The translations under genes were made by a program, and so were the position numbers. The notes beneath the pieces were generated by a model. The model had not been told where the DNA came from. It searched no databases and saw nothing but the letters and a program-made list of their open reading frames with translations. A stretch of DNA of 64,000 bases from Xanthostigma xanthostigma. Lineage: Eukaryota > Arthropoda > Insecta > Raphidioptera > Raphidiidae. The stretch is taken from the NCBI GenBank assembly GCA_963575645.1, contig OY754468.1, positions 12,400,001 through 12,464,000 on the forward strand. Direction: 5' to 3'. Within the stretch, counting starts at the first letter, position 1. Each line of letters begins with the position of its first letter. Below are positions 11,601 through 20,360 of the stretch, piece by piece.

Positions 11601-14375
11601 AATTCGACGTACAATATAAATTGCAAAGGTAAATCAATCGTAAAATTCAATTTCTGATTGTTTTTTATCAATACAAAGTATCTATTGTCAAAAATCTATG
11701 AAAAAATATATTGTTAATTGTATTCCTTAGATATTTTTTAACTGCGCAGCTATATATTTTTTTAATTTGCAATAGTAATGACCTGAGTTATCGAGCGTTT
11801 ATAACCTACAATCTTTCTTTATAAGAATAGTATAATCTTGGCAATGTTAATTATTCTCTTGCCTTATACAAAGCTCAAGACCTAAATATTGTTGAAATCC
11901 CTTCGAAACAAGAAAAATGATTTGAGAATTCTTGGCCATACAATTGTTAAGAAACACCCATTGTTACGATGCTATATTAGAAAAAATTATTTTCAACCCC
12001 TCACCATCGGAACTCCAACCCGAATCTTTCCACTATCGCGGTGGCATGAGTTATTAATTAGTCAACAGTGACATATCCAAACAGTTAATCTTTCTCTTAT
12101 TTAAAGCATCATATATAAATACGGGAAGGAAAAAAGTTGTGGTTCCGATTTGAGTGTGTTAAATCACACACATTAAAACTAAAGCGGTTTTTGTGGCGAC
12201 CAATTTTGGCAACGTAAAACGACGAAAAAACGGTGGCAATTTACAAATTCGGGCGAAGCCGGGCCGGGCCACCAGTTACCTATGACATACAAGTAAAGCT
12301 AATATAATTCTTAATTATTTATATAAAAAATCCCGGACAAGTGCGACCGCACTCGTGCACCGAGGGTTCCGCACAAACTTGTAGGTATTGGAAATCCATC
12401 ACGGGAATCGAGTCTCGAAGATTTTTCCCGCTTAACTGTTGGAAAACTGTTGCTACCAGGTCTCGGTCATTTTGCCAACTAAGCGTGTAATTTCAACGAG
12501 TTGAGATGGAGTACTGAACTGCATTGTAGCTCGTGGCTACATCTGATAGTCTAGTTGTCGAACCGTGTTGTATGCGAGAGTTCTCATATTGTGCTGTATA
12601 TAAGCACCGGTAGCGAACGCTTGTTTTGTATTAGAACTGTTACTGTGTACGTGCGTGGCATGTTGTTGCGATTTAAAAACATTATTTTTATTTAATTTAT
12701 GGTTTTTGGATTTTGCCCTTTACTTGTGCTAGAAGACATTGCTTCTTGCCAAATTTCATGATTCTAGGTCAACGGGAAGTATCCTATGGGTTTTGATTCC
12801 CAAGAGTCTTGACAGACAGACAGACGGACAACAAAGTGATCCTATAAGAGTTCCTAAAAATAAAAATATTGTATTTTAATTAATTTTTCAACTGGCGGAA
12901 TTATTTCTAGATGTAAATCTTAAAGGTAATGTATCCTTGCCGCAGTAAAAACGTAGTTATAGCTAATTAAAAATCTAAAAGTTTTAAATCTGAACAATAA
13001 GTACTCACTTTTCGCTCAGCGCGCTGTTTATTGTCAAATTCTTTTTCAAAAAATGCGGTGAAACCGGACGTTTTACGTGTGTTTTTTTATAACTATTCGT
13101 TGATATTTTCCTAGTATTTTCATTTTTATTGATTTCAGCATTAATGTCTAAAATAATACTTTTGTTTTCATTACTTGAACTGTAAACTGTATCGATAAGT
13201 GCGTCATAATTGATTACTTGTAAAGCGTTATTAACGGCATCTCCAATAGCCTTCTTGATATCGCGTGTCATTCTTTCTCTTTGCTCATTAACATTCAAAT
13301 CACCTTTTCTAGAAATGTTTATATTCACTGTTATTGTTAGATTATCAGAATTCGGCTTGGCTTCAGTTGCTCCGTCTTCGAATAATAATTCACTATCAAC
13401 ACTCGACCTGTTCGAATTTTCCGACACAGTTTCCAACGACGCAAAACTGTTTCTAGAACTTTTCCGGAACGGTTCATTCTCTAAACTTCGATTGACTTCG
13501 CGAAAATCGAATACTTCAGTCACCTCTCCGTTTCCGTGTTTTTGGACTTCAGTTGCACCGCCTTCGAATAATAATTCACTGTTCGCACTCGATCTGTTCG
13601 AATTTTCCGATACAGTTTCCAAAAAACTTGTCCGAAAGTCGTCCAAATCTCCTTGCTTTTGAATATCCCCGACGCAGTTGTAAAAATCCGGTTGATTATC
13701 AGGACTAGCGTTCGATTGCGAAACACACTTTGTGTTTAAATATAGTTTGTTATTATTTTGATAAATTTCTAAATAAGTGTAACCATTAATCGCCTCGCAT
13801 ATTTTCGATCTGTCTACCGCTTCTTCTTCGACATATTCTTCCAAAGAACTATTCCTCCTCATCAAAGGTCTCACGTAAGGTCTCTTAACTTCACTCTTTG
13901 CATTTTCCTCTTGACTACTGTCCTTTCTTTCACTCACTGTTTTTTGACTAGAACTACTGACCGAAGAAGAACAACAAGAACATTCACTCTCACTCGTATC
14001 AGGAACACTCGAATCACTGGAGATAAGGTCCTTCTTCTTCCGATGGGAACGCTTCTTGTCCATATCTACTTCAACATTAACAACACTCGAATCTTCTATG
14101 CTGATGGGTTTTAACTTAAAATTGATGTCACCATTCAAAATAGAATTGTAACTTCTCGAACGTCGTAGATTATCCAATCTGTACGATTCACTATCGTGTG
14201 AGAACTGCCCTTTGTTCCTTCCTTCCGATAGGTCGCCGCTCGACTTCAGAATACCTCGTTTGCCGCTTATCAGTTTACTCTTGTCATTATTTGAACTGTA
14301 GTTATCTATTTTATTTTCTTTGCGTTTTTTCTTGTATCGTCCGTCGTCAAAAAGATCGACAAAGGCAGACAACAT
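115..14375 (-). CDS. RhoGEF-3: DH-PH Rho guanine-nucleotide exchange factor, puratrophin-1/PLEKHG4-like (823 aa, 9 coding exons)
   Basis: Coding exons on the minus strand: 14375-13009, 7957-7885, 7811-7638, 6385-6299, 5511-5293, 4389-4252, 3274-3067, 1230-1120, 209-115. All junctions are GT-AG and phases add up to one 824-codon frame. Residues 1-455 are a Ser-rich, probably disordered region; DH is about 456-640 and PH about 641-755, with a short basic tail. Visible signatures are TEERYVASL (DH CR1), VFGNVEKIYQFH, YGLYNKNKPKSD, LLKPVQRLMRYSLLLEKL (CR3), RVFLFEELILL and VWFRKY (PH). The family loads GTP on Rho GTPases, with the PH domain assisting membrane or GTPase contact. The ATG is chosen because an in-frame TGA lies just upstream. 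Intron 1 (5.05 kb) is full of repeats. Exons 8 and 9 were found by homology of the tail (SLRSVPGE) with the two paralogues. The puratrophin assignment rests on recognised DH-PH motifs; the target GTPase is unknown. Confidence 0.92.
372..921 (+). mobile_element. Tigger/pogo-type DNA transposon, internally deleted (550 bp)
   Basis: Terminal inverted repeats begin CAGTGTAAACTC at both ends and are flanked by the TA target duplication (370-371, 922-923). Inside is the first 55 codons of a transposase. It lies in the last intron of RhoGEF-3. Confidence 0.85.
704..871 (+). pseudogene. Tigger/pogo transposase, N-terminal remnant
   Basis: The open frame reads MASKRKSLCIDKKVLLIRAI then KISDVGRRFGVN, the start of the CENP-B-type helix-turn-helix DNA-binding domain of pogo/Tigger transposases. 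It is cut off by a deletion after about 45 family-like residues; there is no DDE catalytic domain. Confidence 0.85.
1799..1860 (-). mobile_element. Helitron 3'-end fragment
   Basis: Starts actagccgttacccgcg, the reverse complement of a CTAGT Helitron terminus next to a GC-rich hairpin. Similar termini occur at 15860, 37513, 48723, 61866 and 62694. No 5' end was located. Confidence 0.4.
2015..2472. mobile_element. MITE with long TIRs ('ctgcacacgag' family), full copy
   Basis: The left end aaaggcccctgcacacgaagc is mirrored by the right end (cctcgtgtgcagcggccttt). Related copies lie at 2498-2800, 17383-17528 and 43455-43964. It has no coding capacity; the 100-codon minus-strand open frame in it is not gene-like. 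Confidence 0.75.
2498..2800. mobile_element. Partial second copy of the 'ctgcacacgag' MITE
   Basis: It shares the interior (cacgtgacaagatactg, ctgattggttcttgct) with the neighbouring full copy and with the 43455 copy, but lacks clear ends. It lies in intron 7 of RhoGEF-3. Confidence 0.65.
3353..3452. repeat. 100-bp two-hairpin cruciform with outer stem
   Basis: Outer stem agctt/aagct (3353-3357 and 3448-3452). Hairpin 1 is 22 bp perfect (3358-3379 with 3383-3404) and hairpin 2 is 20 bp perfect (3405-3424 with 3428-3447). Both loops are GGG. The elements abut with no spare bases. It lies in intron 6 of RhoGEF-3, 79 bp from the exon 7 acceptor side. Confidence 0.9.
3540..3882. mobile_element. 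Tigger-like MITE remnant
   Basis: The right end reads, on the reverse strand, tacagtagaacctctttaag followed by repeated tcgaa and cctcga steps, typical of Tigger MITE termini. The matching left terminus is missing. Confidence 0.55.
4073..4127. repeat. Perfect 23-bp hairpin
   Basis: Arms 4073-4095 and 4105-4127 (core attacgacggtaaaaacag) with a 9-base loop, in intron 6 of RhoGEF-3, 125 bp past the exon 6 donor. Confidence 0.85.
4482..5022. mobile_element. Fold-back MITE with arms of about 250 bp
   Basis: The left arm (gtaggctttcacggccggtg, then cgtctacaactgcggtagac) is mirrored from about 5022 back to 4795, including agagcatactaagaccgag. A decayed relative occurs at 45780-45893. It is wholly inside the intron between RhoGEF-3 exons 5 and 6. 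Confidence 0.8.
5786..5800. repeat. Poly-C run
   Basis: Fifteen consecutive C in an otherwise AT-rich intron of RhoGEF-3. Confidence 0.95.
6818..7421. mobile_element. Fold-back MITE, about 600 bp
   Basis: attcgcatagagctgaaaat on the left is mirrored at 7400-7421, and the arms continue through ggtcagacaaaagttgtaga towards a centre near 7115. It lies between exons 4 and 3 of RhoGEF-3. Confidence 0.8.
8579..8632. repeat. (TA)n microsatellite
   Basis: Interrupted TA dinucleotide run of about 50 bp in intron 1 of RhoGEF-3. Confidence 0.9.
9222..9798. mobile_element. Inserted element with 'acgtgataacgt' motif, copy 1
   Basis: Begins tttgacgtgataacgtct and ends after acgttatcacg...cagacaaccaa followed by T-run. 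In the family G copy near 35535 the flanking halves are directly joined (empty site), which defines the insertion. A shorter copy lies at 24853-25036. Superfamily not determined. Confidence 0.65.
9911..10023. repeat. 113-bp near-perfect palindrome
   Basis: Arms of about 55 bp (aatagttaattgtttgaa outermost) around a one-base centre, within family G. A homologous palindrome of the same length is at 35153-35265. Confidence 0.9.
10422..11492. mobile_element. Mariner-like MITE with 32-bp TIRs and TA duplication
   Basis: Left TIR cagtgcgttcgccaaaagtg, right TIR (reverse) cagtgtgttcaccaaaagtg, with TA on both sides. Inner inverted arms (about 10978-11060 and 11325-11420) contain ctcgag and tacttcaaactcacc. 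The interior is also present at about 55800-56560. It lies in intron 1 of RhoGEF-3; no transposase. Confidence 0.8.
12190..12273 (+). mobile_element. Helitron 3'-end fragment
   Basis: Contains ttacaaattcgggcgaagcc then gggccaccagt, the plus-strand equivalent of the terminus at 15860. The final tetranucleotide has diverged from CTAG. Confidence 0.5.
12331..12860. mobile_element. Interspersed repeat, 'caagtgcg ... gtgatcctataag' family, copy 1
   Basis: Starts ggacaagtgcgaccgcactc and ends gacaacaaagtgatcctata then agttcctaaaaa. Copies are at 39781-40902 (split by an LTR) and, inverted and decayed, at 41330-41600. This family is widespread in insects; no coding sequence. Confidence 0.7.
13370..13640 (-). 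repeat. Internal duplication in exon 1 of RhoGEF-3
   Basis: Two copies of LETVSENSNRSS followed by SELLFE-x-GATE, starting at residues 252 and 314, 62 residues apart. Upstream tyrosine motifs YQNN (residue 205) and YLNT (residue 212) also fit the pYxN pattern seen repeatedly in RhoGEF-2. Confidence 0.85.
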
Positions 14376-14758
14376 CCTTGTAGAATTTCACGTTCACATT
14401 ACGACAAAATAATTTCACTGCGCGTTAGTAGAATATTTTGTTGAGTTTTTTTAGATAATGTGTGCGCAATCTAATCTCGCAGTTCACTAAAATTATTAAA
14501 CGTGTGCGTTGCTTGACTAGTTTGTACGATTCGTTACGAAAATAGACCTTACGCTACGTGCATACAGTTCGATGTGAATGTATGGAACACATATGTGTGT
14601 ATCATTATCTCTACACACAGAAATGAACCTTCAATCTATAGAACGGGGCATATTAACATATGCATTAGTGTCAGCAGTGGCGTGCTGTCAAATGGGGAAC
14701 AGGTATAAAATAAAGAATATTAGCGGTTGCTCCAGTGGCGGATTTGCCTTAAGGCCCA
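14376..14758. other. 5' flank of RhoGEF-3
   Basis: AT-rich sequence upstream of the start codon. An in-frame TGA precedes the ATG, and a possible acceptor (ttctacaag) abuts it. No TATA box or clear initiator is recognised. Confidence 0.4.
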
Positions 14759-15224
14759 CAGTGCCGGATTAATCATTAGGCATTAGGCGCCTCGCGTCGA
14801 CTAGGGGCCCGTGCACGCACCAAGAAAAAAACTTTTCATTGAACGAAATTTGATTTGAAAATTTGTATGAAATTTCCCAACAACATTATTATTTTCTTTC
14901 GTTGTTTATTGTAATTTATTACATTTAACAAGATACAATTTAAAATAACTACGTCACGTCTCATTTCTCTTTCCGGACCCATCAAAAAACCTGGATCATC
15001 AATTATCTATAGCCTATTCATAAAGACCATTTCAATAAAGCTAACGAGTCTGGTAAGGCGATGCTGCAACATCTAGTCAAAGTAGGTAATCATGTTGTTA
15101 CAATATCACATAAGACATTGAAGTAACAGGATGCCTGGAACCGATCATCTGAAAGTTGCTCACATCCCTTCATCAACTTGAAAAGACCTGATTGCATTGC
15201 CCGGACAGGGTTAATCCGGCCCTG
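14759..15224. mobile_element. hAT-type MITE with perfect 8-bp target duplication
   Basis: The termini CAGTGCCGGATTAATC and (reverse) CAGGGCCGGATTAACC are flanked by AAGGCCCA at 14751-14758 and 15225-15232. It is 466 bp long and has no transposase. Confidence 0.85.
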
Positions 15225-15859
15225 AAGGCCCAGTAGGCCCGGGCCTAGTTAGTGATGTAACGAATATTCGCAATTCGATTAGATTAATTGCATTATTCAG
15301 ATTTATTCGAGCGACTCGAAATAAAGACATAAAAAGTATTAAATAAAAAAAATTTTAAAGAATTTAATTGATTTCAAAAAAATGAGACACTTATTGACTT
15401 CGCTTTGCGATCACCTTCCATACCACGGATTTATTTAGAAGTAGCGTAGCATACATAAATCGCTGCCTGTTGAGAAATAATTGCGTCGACGCCGATGTTT
15501 TATTAAATGTGGGTAAAGAAGGAAGCTGTAAAACGAAGATATTATTTTATCCGTTTTAGAGGCATTTTGATTTATTTTCTTAAAGTCGCAGTATTTTTTT
15601 GAAATTATTTTTATAGACACCTTCGTATAGAATGAGTCGGTACGCTACTGTCAAAAACACGTTTTTTTATTGAAGGTGATTTAACTAACTAGTAAACAAT
15701 ATGATGTTATCTCCCTTTTATGTGTTCATAACATATGTATGTAGTATGTACACTGTGCAGTACCATTACGTATAATGTTATGAATATGTAAGAAAAATAT
15801 TTTTAGTGTAAAAGAGTGGCTTCTTTCAAAGTTACTGTTTCCTTTCTATATACTATATA

Positions 15860-16580
15860 CTAGTGGCTCGACCCGGCTTCGCCCGAATTTGTAGATTGCC
15901 ACCGTTGTTTCGTTGACTTACGTTGCAAAATTGGGCGCCGCACGAAAAGCGATTTTAATTTAACGCAATTACATAATATGGCCTATGTCCATTCTGAAGT
16001 AGATATGAGCGCCGATGGGTAAAGGAGCGGCGGCGGCGCGCCGACTTTTTGAGGTCGGCGGCGGCGGCGTAGTCGGCGGCGTGACCTTAGGAGCATTTTT
16101 TAATGATGGGCAGGATACAATAAAACAAAACATGTAGTTTAACAATCAGAATTATTATTTATTTAACATAAATTATTTTTATAAGGAAATGGTTTCTAGC
16201 CTAGAGCTAAAATATTTTTGGCACTTCGATTGGCAGAAAAAAATCAACGTTGTCATAAAGTTCTAATAACAATTAACAAGAAAATAAATCTTAGAGAAAA
16301 CAAAGATGTTTCTTTTAAATCATAAAAAAATATACAGTAGTCTTTAAAAATATTTTTTCAACATTTTTAGCTTTCGTTTAAACATATGCCTATTCGCTCG
16401 GCGCGCCGTTACATTTTCACGGCGGCGGCGGCGGGGGGGAATCGTCGGCGGCGACGGCGCGCCGCTCATATCTATTCTGAAGGTCCATTCTAAATATTGG
16501 TGAAAAAAATTTTGAAATCGGTTGAGTAGTTTCGGAGATTACCTTCTACATACACACAATATGACATTATTATTTTATAC
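15860..16580 (-). mobile_element. Helitron (minus orientation) interrupted by a hAT MITE
   Basis: CTAG terminus at 15863-15860 on the minus strand, next to the GC-rich stretch ggcttcgcccgaattt. It aligns with the 234-bp Helitron at 48723-48956, which lacks the 475-bp insertion. The far end near 16580 is approximate. Confidence 0.7.
16000..16474. mobile_element. hAT-type MITE with GC-rich ends and 8-bp target duplication
   Basis: TIR TAGATATGAGCG at both ends; TTCTGAAG flanks it at 15992-15999 and 16475-16482. Both subterminal regions carry runs of gcggcg and ggcgcgccg, in sharp contrast to its AT-rich interior. It is nested in a Helitron. Confidence 0.9.
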
Positions 16581-17382
16581 AGGGTGACACCTTCCAACAT
16601 TAGGTAGGTACCTAGTTTTCGACTATTTTTCTATTTCTAAAAAAAAGCGTCAAAGTTGAACATGGAACATGTTTGTGAATTCAATGGATTATCCCTATGT
16701 CTAAAATCTCTCTAAACATATCTGTAGCTAAAAATCTATTCGTTTTTAGGCTATGCGCCCATGGACACTTTTTCTTAGCGACCTTTAAACTATAAATTAA
16801 AACCATTTTCGATCAATTTAACTGAGAACCAAATCCCATAAACTTTGTGCGGGGTCCTTTTTTACCCACGACGGAACGGAGCAGGTATATGCGTTTAGGG
16901 TGAGAGATTGTTCGTTTGTCAGTTTGTGCACTCGAATGTCGCCATTTATCTGGAAAACGGTTTGATCAATTCAGATGCGGTTTTCGGGGGATTTTAGAAC
17001 TTTATTTAATTATTTTTCTATTATAACATTGACATTCGTCGTGGGTTTTTTCAAAATTTTTAATTTTGTTTTTCTATATATTTAACTCAGAAAAAATGAC
17101 AGCAGAATCGCAAATTTTAATTCAGCGGGACAACCCAATTCTGTGTTACTGGGACATCTAAAATTCATAAAAACGGCAAGACAGTGGCATGTTATCTTAA
17201 TTGTGATTTTATTCATGTGCATATACTCAAAACGCAAGCCGTTTCCGTTGAATGACCTTACATGAATTGATTCTTAGATTTTGTCTGCACCACGTTTTGT
17301 AGGAAATAAATATAATAATGTTAATGAACAAAATTTACTAAAGTGATAAATGTCTAATAAAATTTAGCTTCACAGGATGCAT

Positions 17383-17528
17383 GCTTTAAAGCTAGGTTTG
17401 CAAATAGGTTTGGTGCATGCGCAGTGAGTTTCTTATGTTAACAAAAATAGACGTTTATTGTCTCTGAACAGAACACATACTATATGCCGCCATGTTTGTT
17501 TATGACGTTTGTCCATGTCGCCCATATA
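17383..17528. mobile_element. Partial 'ctgcacacgag' MITE
   Basis: Shares gacgtttattgtctctgaac, gccgccatgtttgttt and catgtcgccca with the copies at 2015-2800 and 43455-43964. Ends are missing. Confidence 0.6.
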
Positions 17529-17529
17529 C

Positions 17530-17895
17530 TTTTATTCTATACTGAGCATAGGAATAAAATCGCAATCGAACTATTAGTGTGCAAACATATACTTCTGTCT
17601 TTTTTTACGCCATAAGCACTGGCGTATCTAGGAGGGCAAAACAAGCACGGGGGATCCGGCTTAAGATATTTCTAATTTGCCCCCTCCTGGGCCAAAAGCT
17701 GGGTACAATCATGTTAACGTCATATAGACAAAGACAAAGTTTTTGAAACAGAGATACTTTATTCAGATTGAATGCAAGTACATCAACCAATCCTATAATC
17801 GGAGAAATCAGGGAATTACATCGAAGAATGAAACGCAGATATATTTTCGATACGCTTTGTTGCGTTTACTCACCGCACATTGAGTAGATAGGCAA
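17530..17895. mobile_element. Interspersed repeat H, copy 1
   Basis: ttttattctatactgagcat, then ctggcgtatctaggagggca and gaaacagagatactttattc recur in the same order at 44213-44585. A related piece is at 49050-49370. No coding sequence. Confidence 0.7.
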
Positions 17896-19325
17896 TGATT
17901 TATATAGTTAATTAATAGATATATGATGTCGCCGAAGTAAAAAATCACTAAAAAGTTCTAACCTCACGAGTGTTCATATCAAGTTTTAATTTTCCACGCT
18001 TTCAATTAATTGTTATGCATTTTTTTACGTTTATCAGATCTTTGACGACAGCATAAAAAGCTATTATCGTAATCGGTTTATCAGTATTTTTAAGTTCTTT
18101 AAAAATGTGCTGCGCAATTTTATTTGAAAAATTACTATCTCTAAGCTTTGTTGCTTTGTGTAAAATATATTTCTTTAAAAACTTTAATATCAAGTTTCTC
18201 TTTTAGGTAGTTTTATTCCATACCTATGAAAAACGACATTATATGAGTAAAATAAACTAAGTAATTCTGCTAAATGATAAAAAATGGAATTACCCGATTC
18301 TGAAATAATTTTATTCCTCATAGATAGTTAGATATGGTATTTGTTCATTGTCTATCTCAATTATTTTATTGCATTAATAACTCACGTTTTATAAAAAAAA
18401 CTCACACCGTAATTCAGTAATTTTCAGATACAGATTTCCAAAACATAATGTAGTTATTACATATTATTATGTAAAAATTAATTTATTTTTTTTTTGTTTT
18501 CAAAATAATTCCAAAACTATAAACAATAAAAAATTTTGTTACAAAACTTTAAAAAACAATAATAATATTAATAACGTCCGTTTCTCGACTTTATGTCATA
18601 ACAGACGCCATTCGCACCATTATTATTTTCCATCTATCACACTACGTTATTTTCTACATTTTTAAACTTATCCATTGAATTAATAGCAATGCGGTGAATG
18701 AAGAAATTTTAAGACATTAGGATAAGGTAGGCAAATTTTGAGCATAGGAGTTTGACAGGTAATCGGCCATGGCCTTGAATAAGAAACCATCTCGATATTT
18801 ATCTGGAATTATTGAGGGAAACCATCGAAAACCCTAACGGCGAGAGGCATTAAGAAATAGTCCCAGCCACACCTGCCCGTCTCTCAGCTTGACCTCTAGG
18901 TCCCATCAAAAGTTGTTAGTATCAAATAGAGTAACTACTTACCTTACAGTTTTCTTCTGAAAACAAGCTTTCAATTCTCGTTGAAAATACACAAACTCCC
19001 CTTTACAATACATAGTATTTATTCCATTGATATTACTAATTTGATATTATTTAATAACCAAAATTTTAATAAACAACATTACACAATTTTCAATAACAAT
19101 TTGAACAAAAGACTGAAAAGTTACAACTACATGGTCACTCAAAAGTGGAACTGGTCATCCGCTGGTGTTCATTTCTTATCAAGCATTGGCCTGGGGTTCC
19201 GTTGTATATTCGGAAAATATGTCTGTGATGCAATTAAAACAATGAACTCTGCTCGTGTGAAACCAACTTGTACAGCGCCATGTTGATGGGTGACTTTTAA
19301 AGCAAAACTAAATATATCTACTATA
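17896..19325. other. Intergenic stretch without a recognised gene
   Basis: AT-rich; the open frames at 18002-18193 and 18981-19286 show no family features. A piece at 18570-18615 (ctcgactttatgtcataaca) recurs inverted at 43540-43590, so part of it is dispersed repeat. Confidence 0.5.
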
Positions 19326-20214
19326 CAGTATGTAAACGCGTAAGGTGCACATAGGGAAATTAGCATTGGGAAAAAATACTTCGATCAGAGTTAGCCATCA
19401 CTGCATTAATTGTTATTTCTATTGAATTATCGTGGTGATCTTGAGGATTTCTATTTTATTTTGATTTATTTTTATATTACTTGGCTTTTTAGGCGCGAAT
19501 AGCGTAAGCTAAAGCGCCTATATGTACTCGCTTTGTCTGTGAATCTGTGAATCTGTGAATCTGTGAGTCACGCTTTTTGTATCCAGCGTACAGCCCAAAC
19601 GACTTAACCGATTTTAAAAAACTTTTTTTTGTTCGATTTGTCTCCGGGTAACTTAGATCCTAACGTCGCCCGATTTTTGAATTTTTGCTCCAGAGGGGAG
19701 CAATTTAGAAAAAACGAAGTTTTTCGCTTATAACTCGCTCAATTTAAATCAGATCGGTTCGAAACCTGTCTTAAACGAAAGAGGAGAAAATTTTACATAA
19801 ATTTCGTACAACAGAATTCGCCCAATCAGTTTTTTTATACACATTTATATAGAAATAAATTCAATCTGATATAACCGATAGCAAACATCTTTCGGTTATC
19901 TCTCTCTGTTGCACGGTATAACATGGTAATATAATTATTGCGTATGTTCAGTCTTAAAATAAAATTGGTCGATAATTTTATTTATGACAATAATGAAATT
20001 AAAAGATAGCATTTGTTCAAAAACGGATGCCGTTTCGAATATTTCTGAAATCCAACGCCTTCTAAGTTAACAATTTGAATAACTAATTATTAGAACTTAA
20101 TACTTTGACAGAAGCAAACGTCACTTTTGACATTTCTTATCATTCCGACACCAAGGATGAGCGGATTGAAACCAAATTTTGGGAGGATGTTTGATATGCA
20201 AATATGAAGTGGCC

Positions 20215-20360
20215 TATTGTTTTTGGGGAACATCGGCGCATGCGTAAAAGAATATATCTCTTATAATGTTGTTTTATATAATAATAATATAGTTTTTAAG
20301 ACGGTTTTTACTCTATCTATTTTTACTAGAAATTTTTGTTATTTTTTTGGGGAAAATCGG
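20215..20360. repeat. Degenerate repeat unit with 'cggcgcatgcg', left of satellite
   Basis: aacatcggcgcatgcgtaaaa followed by ttataatgttgttttatata; the same unit type recurs at 25040-25460 right of the satellite. Confidence 0.7.

Noticed and set aside
13210-13662. Plus-strand 150-codon open frame
   Set aside because: Antisense shadow of RhoGEF-3 exon 1.
14198-14383. Plus-strand 61-codon open frame at the RhoGEF-3 start
   Set aside because: Antisense to the start of exon 1; no independent support.
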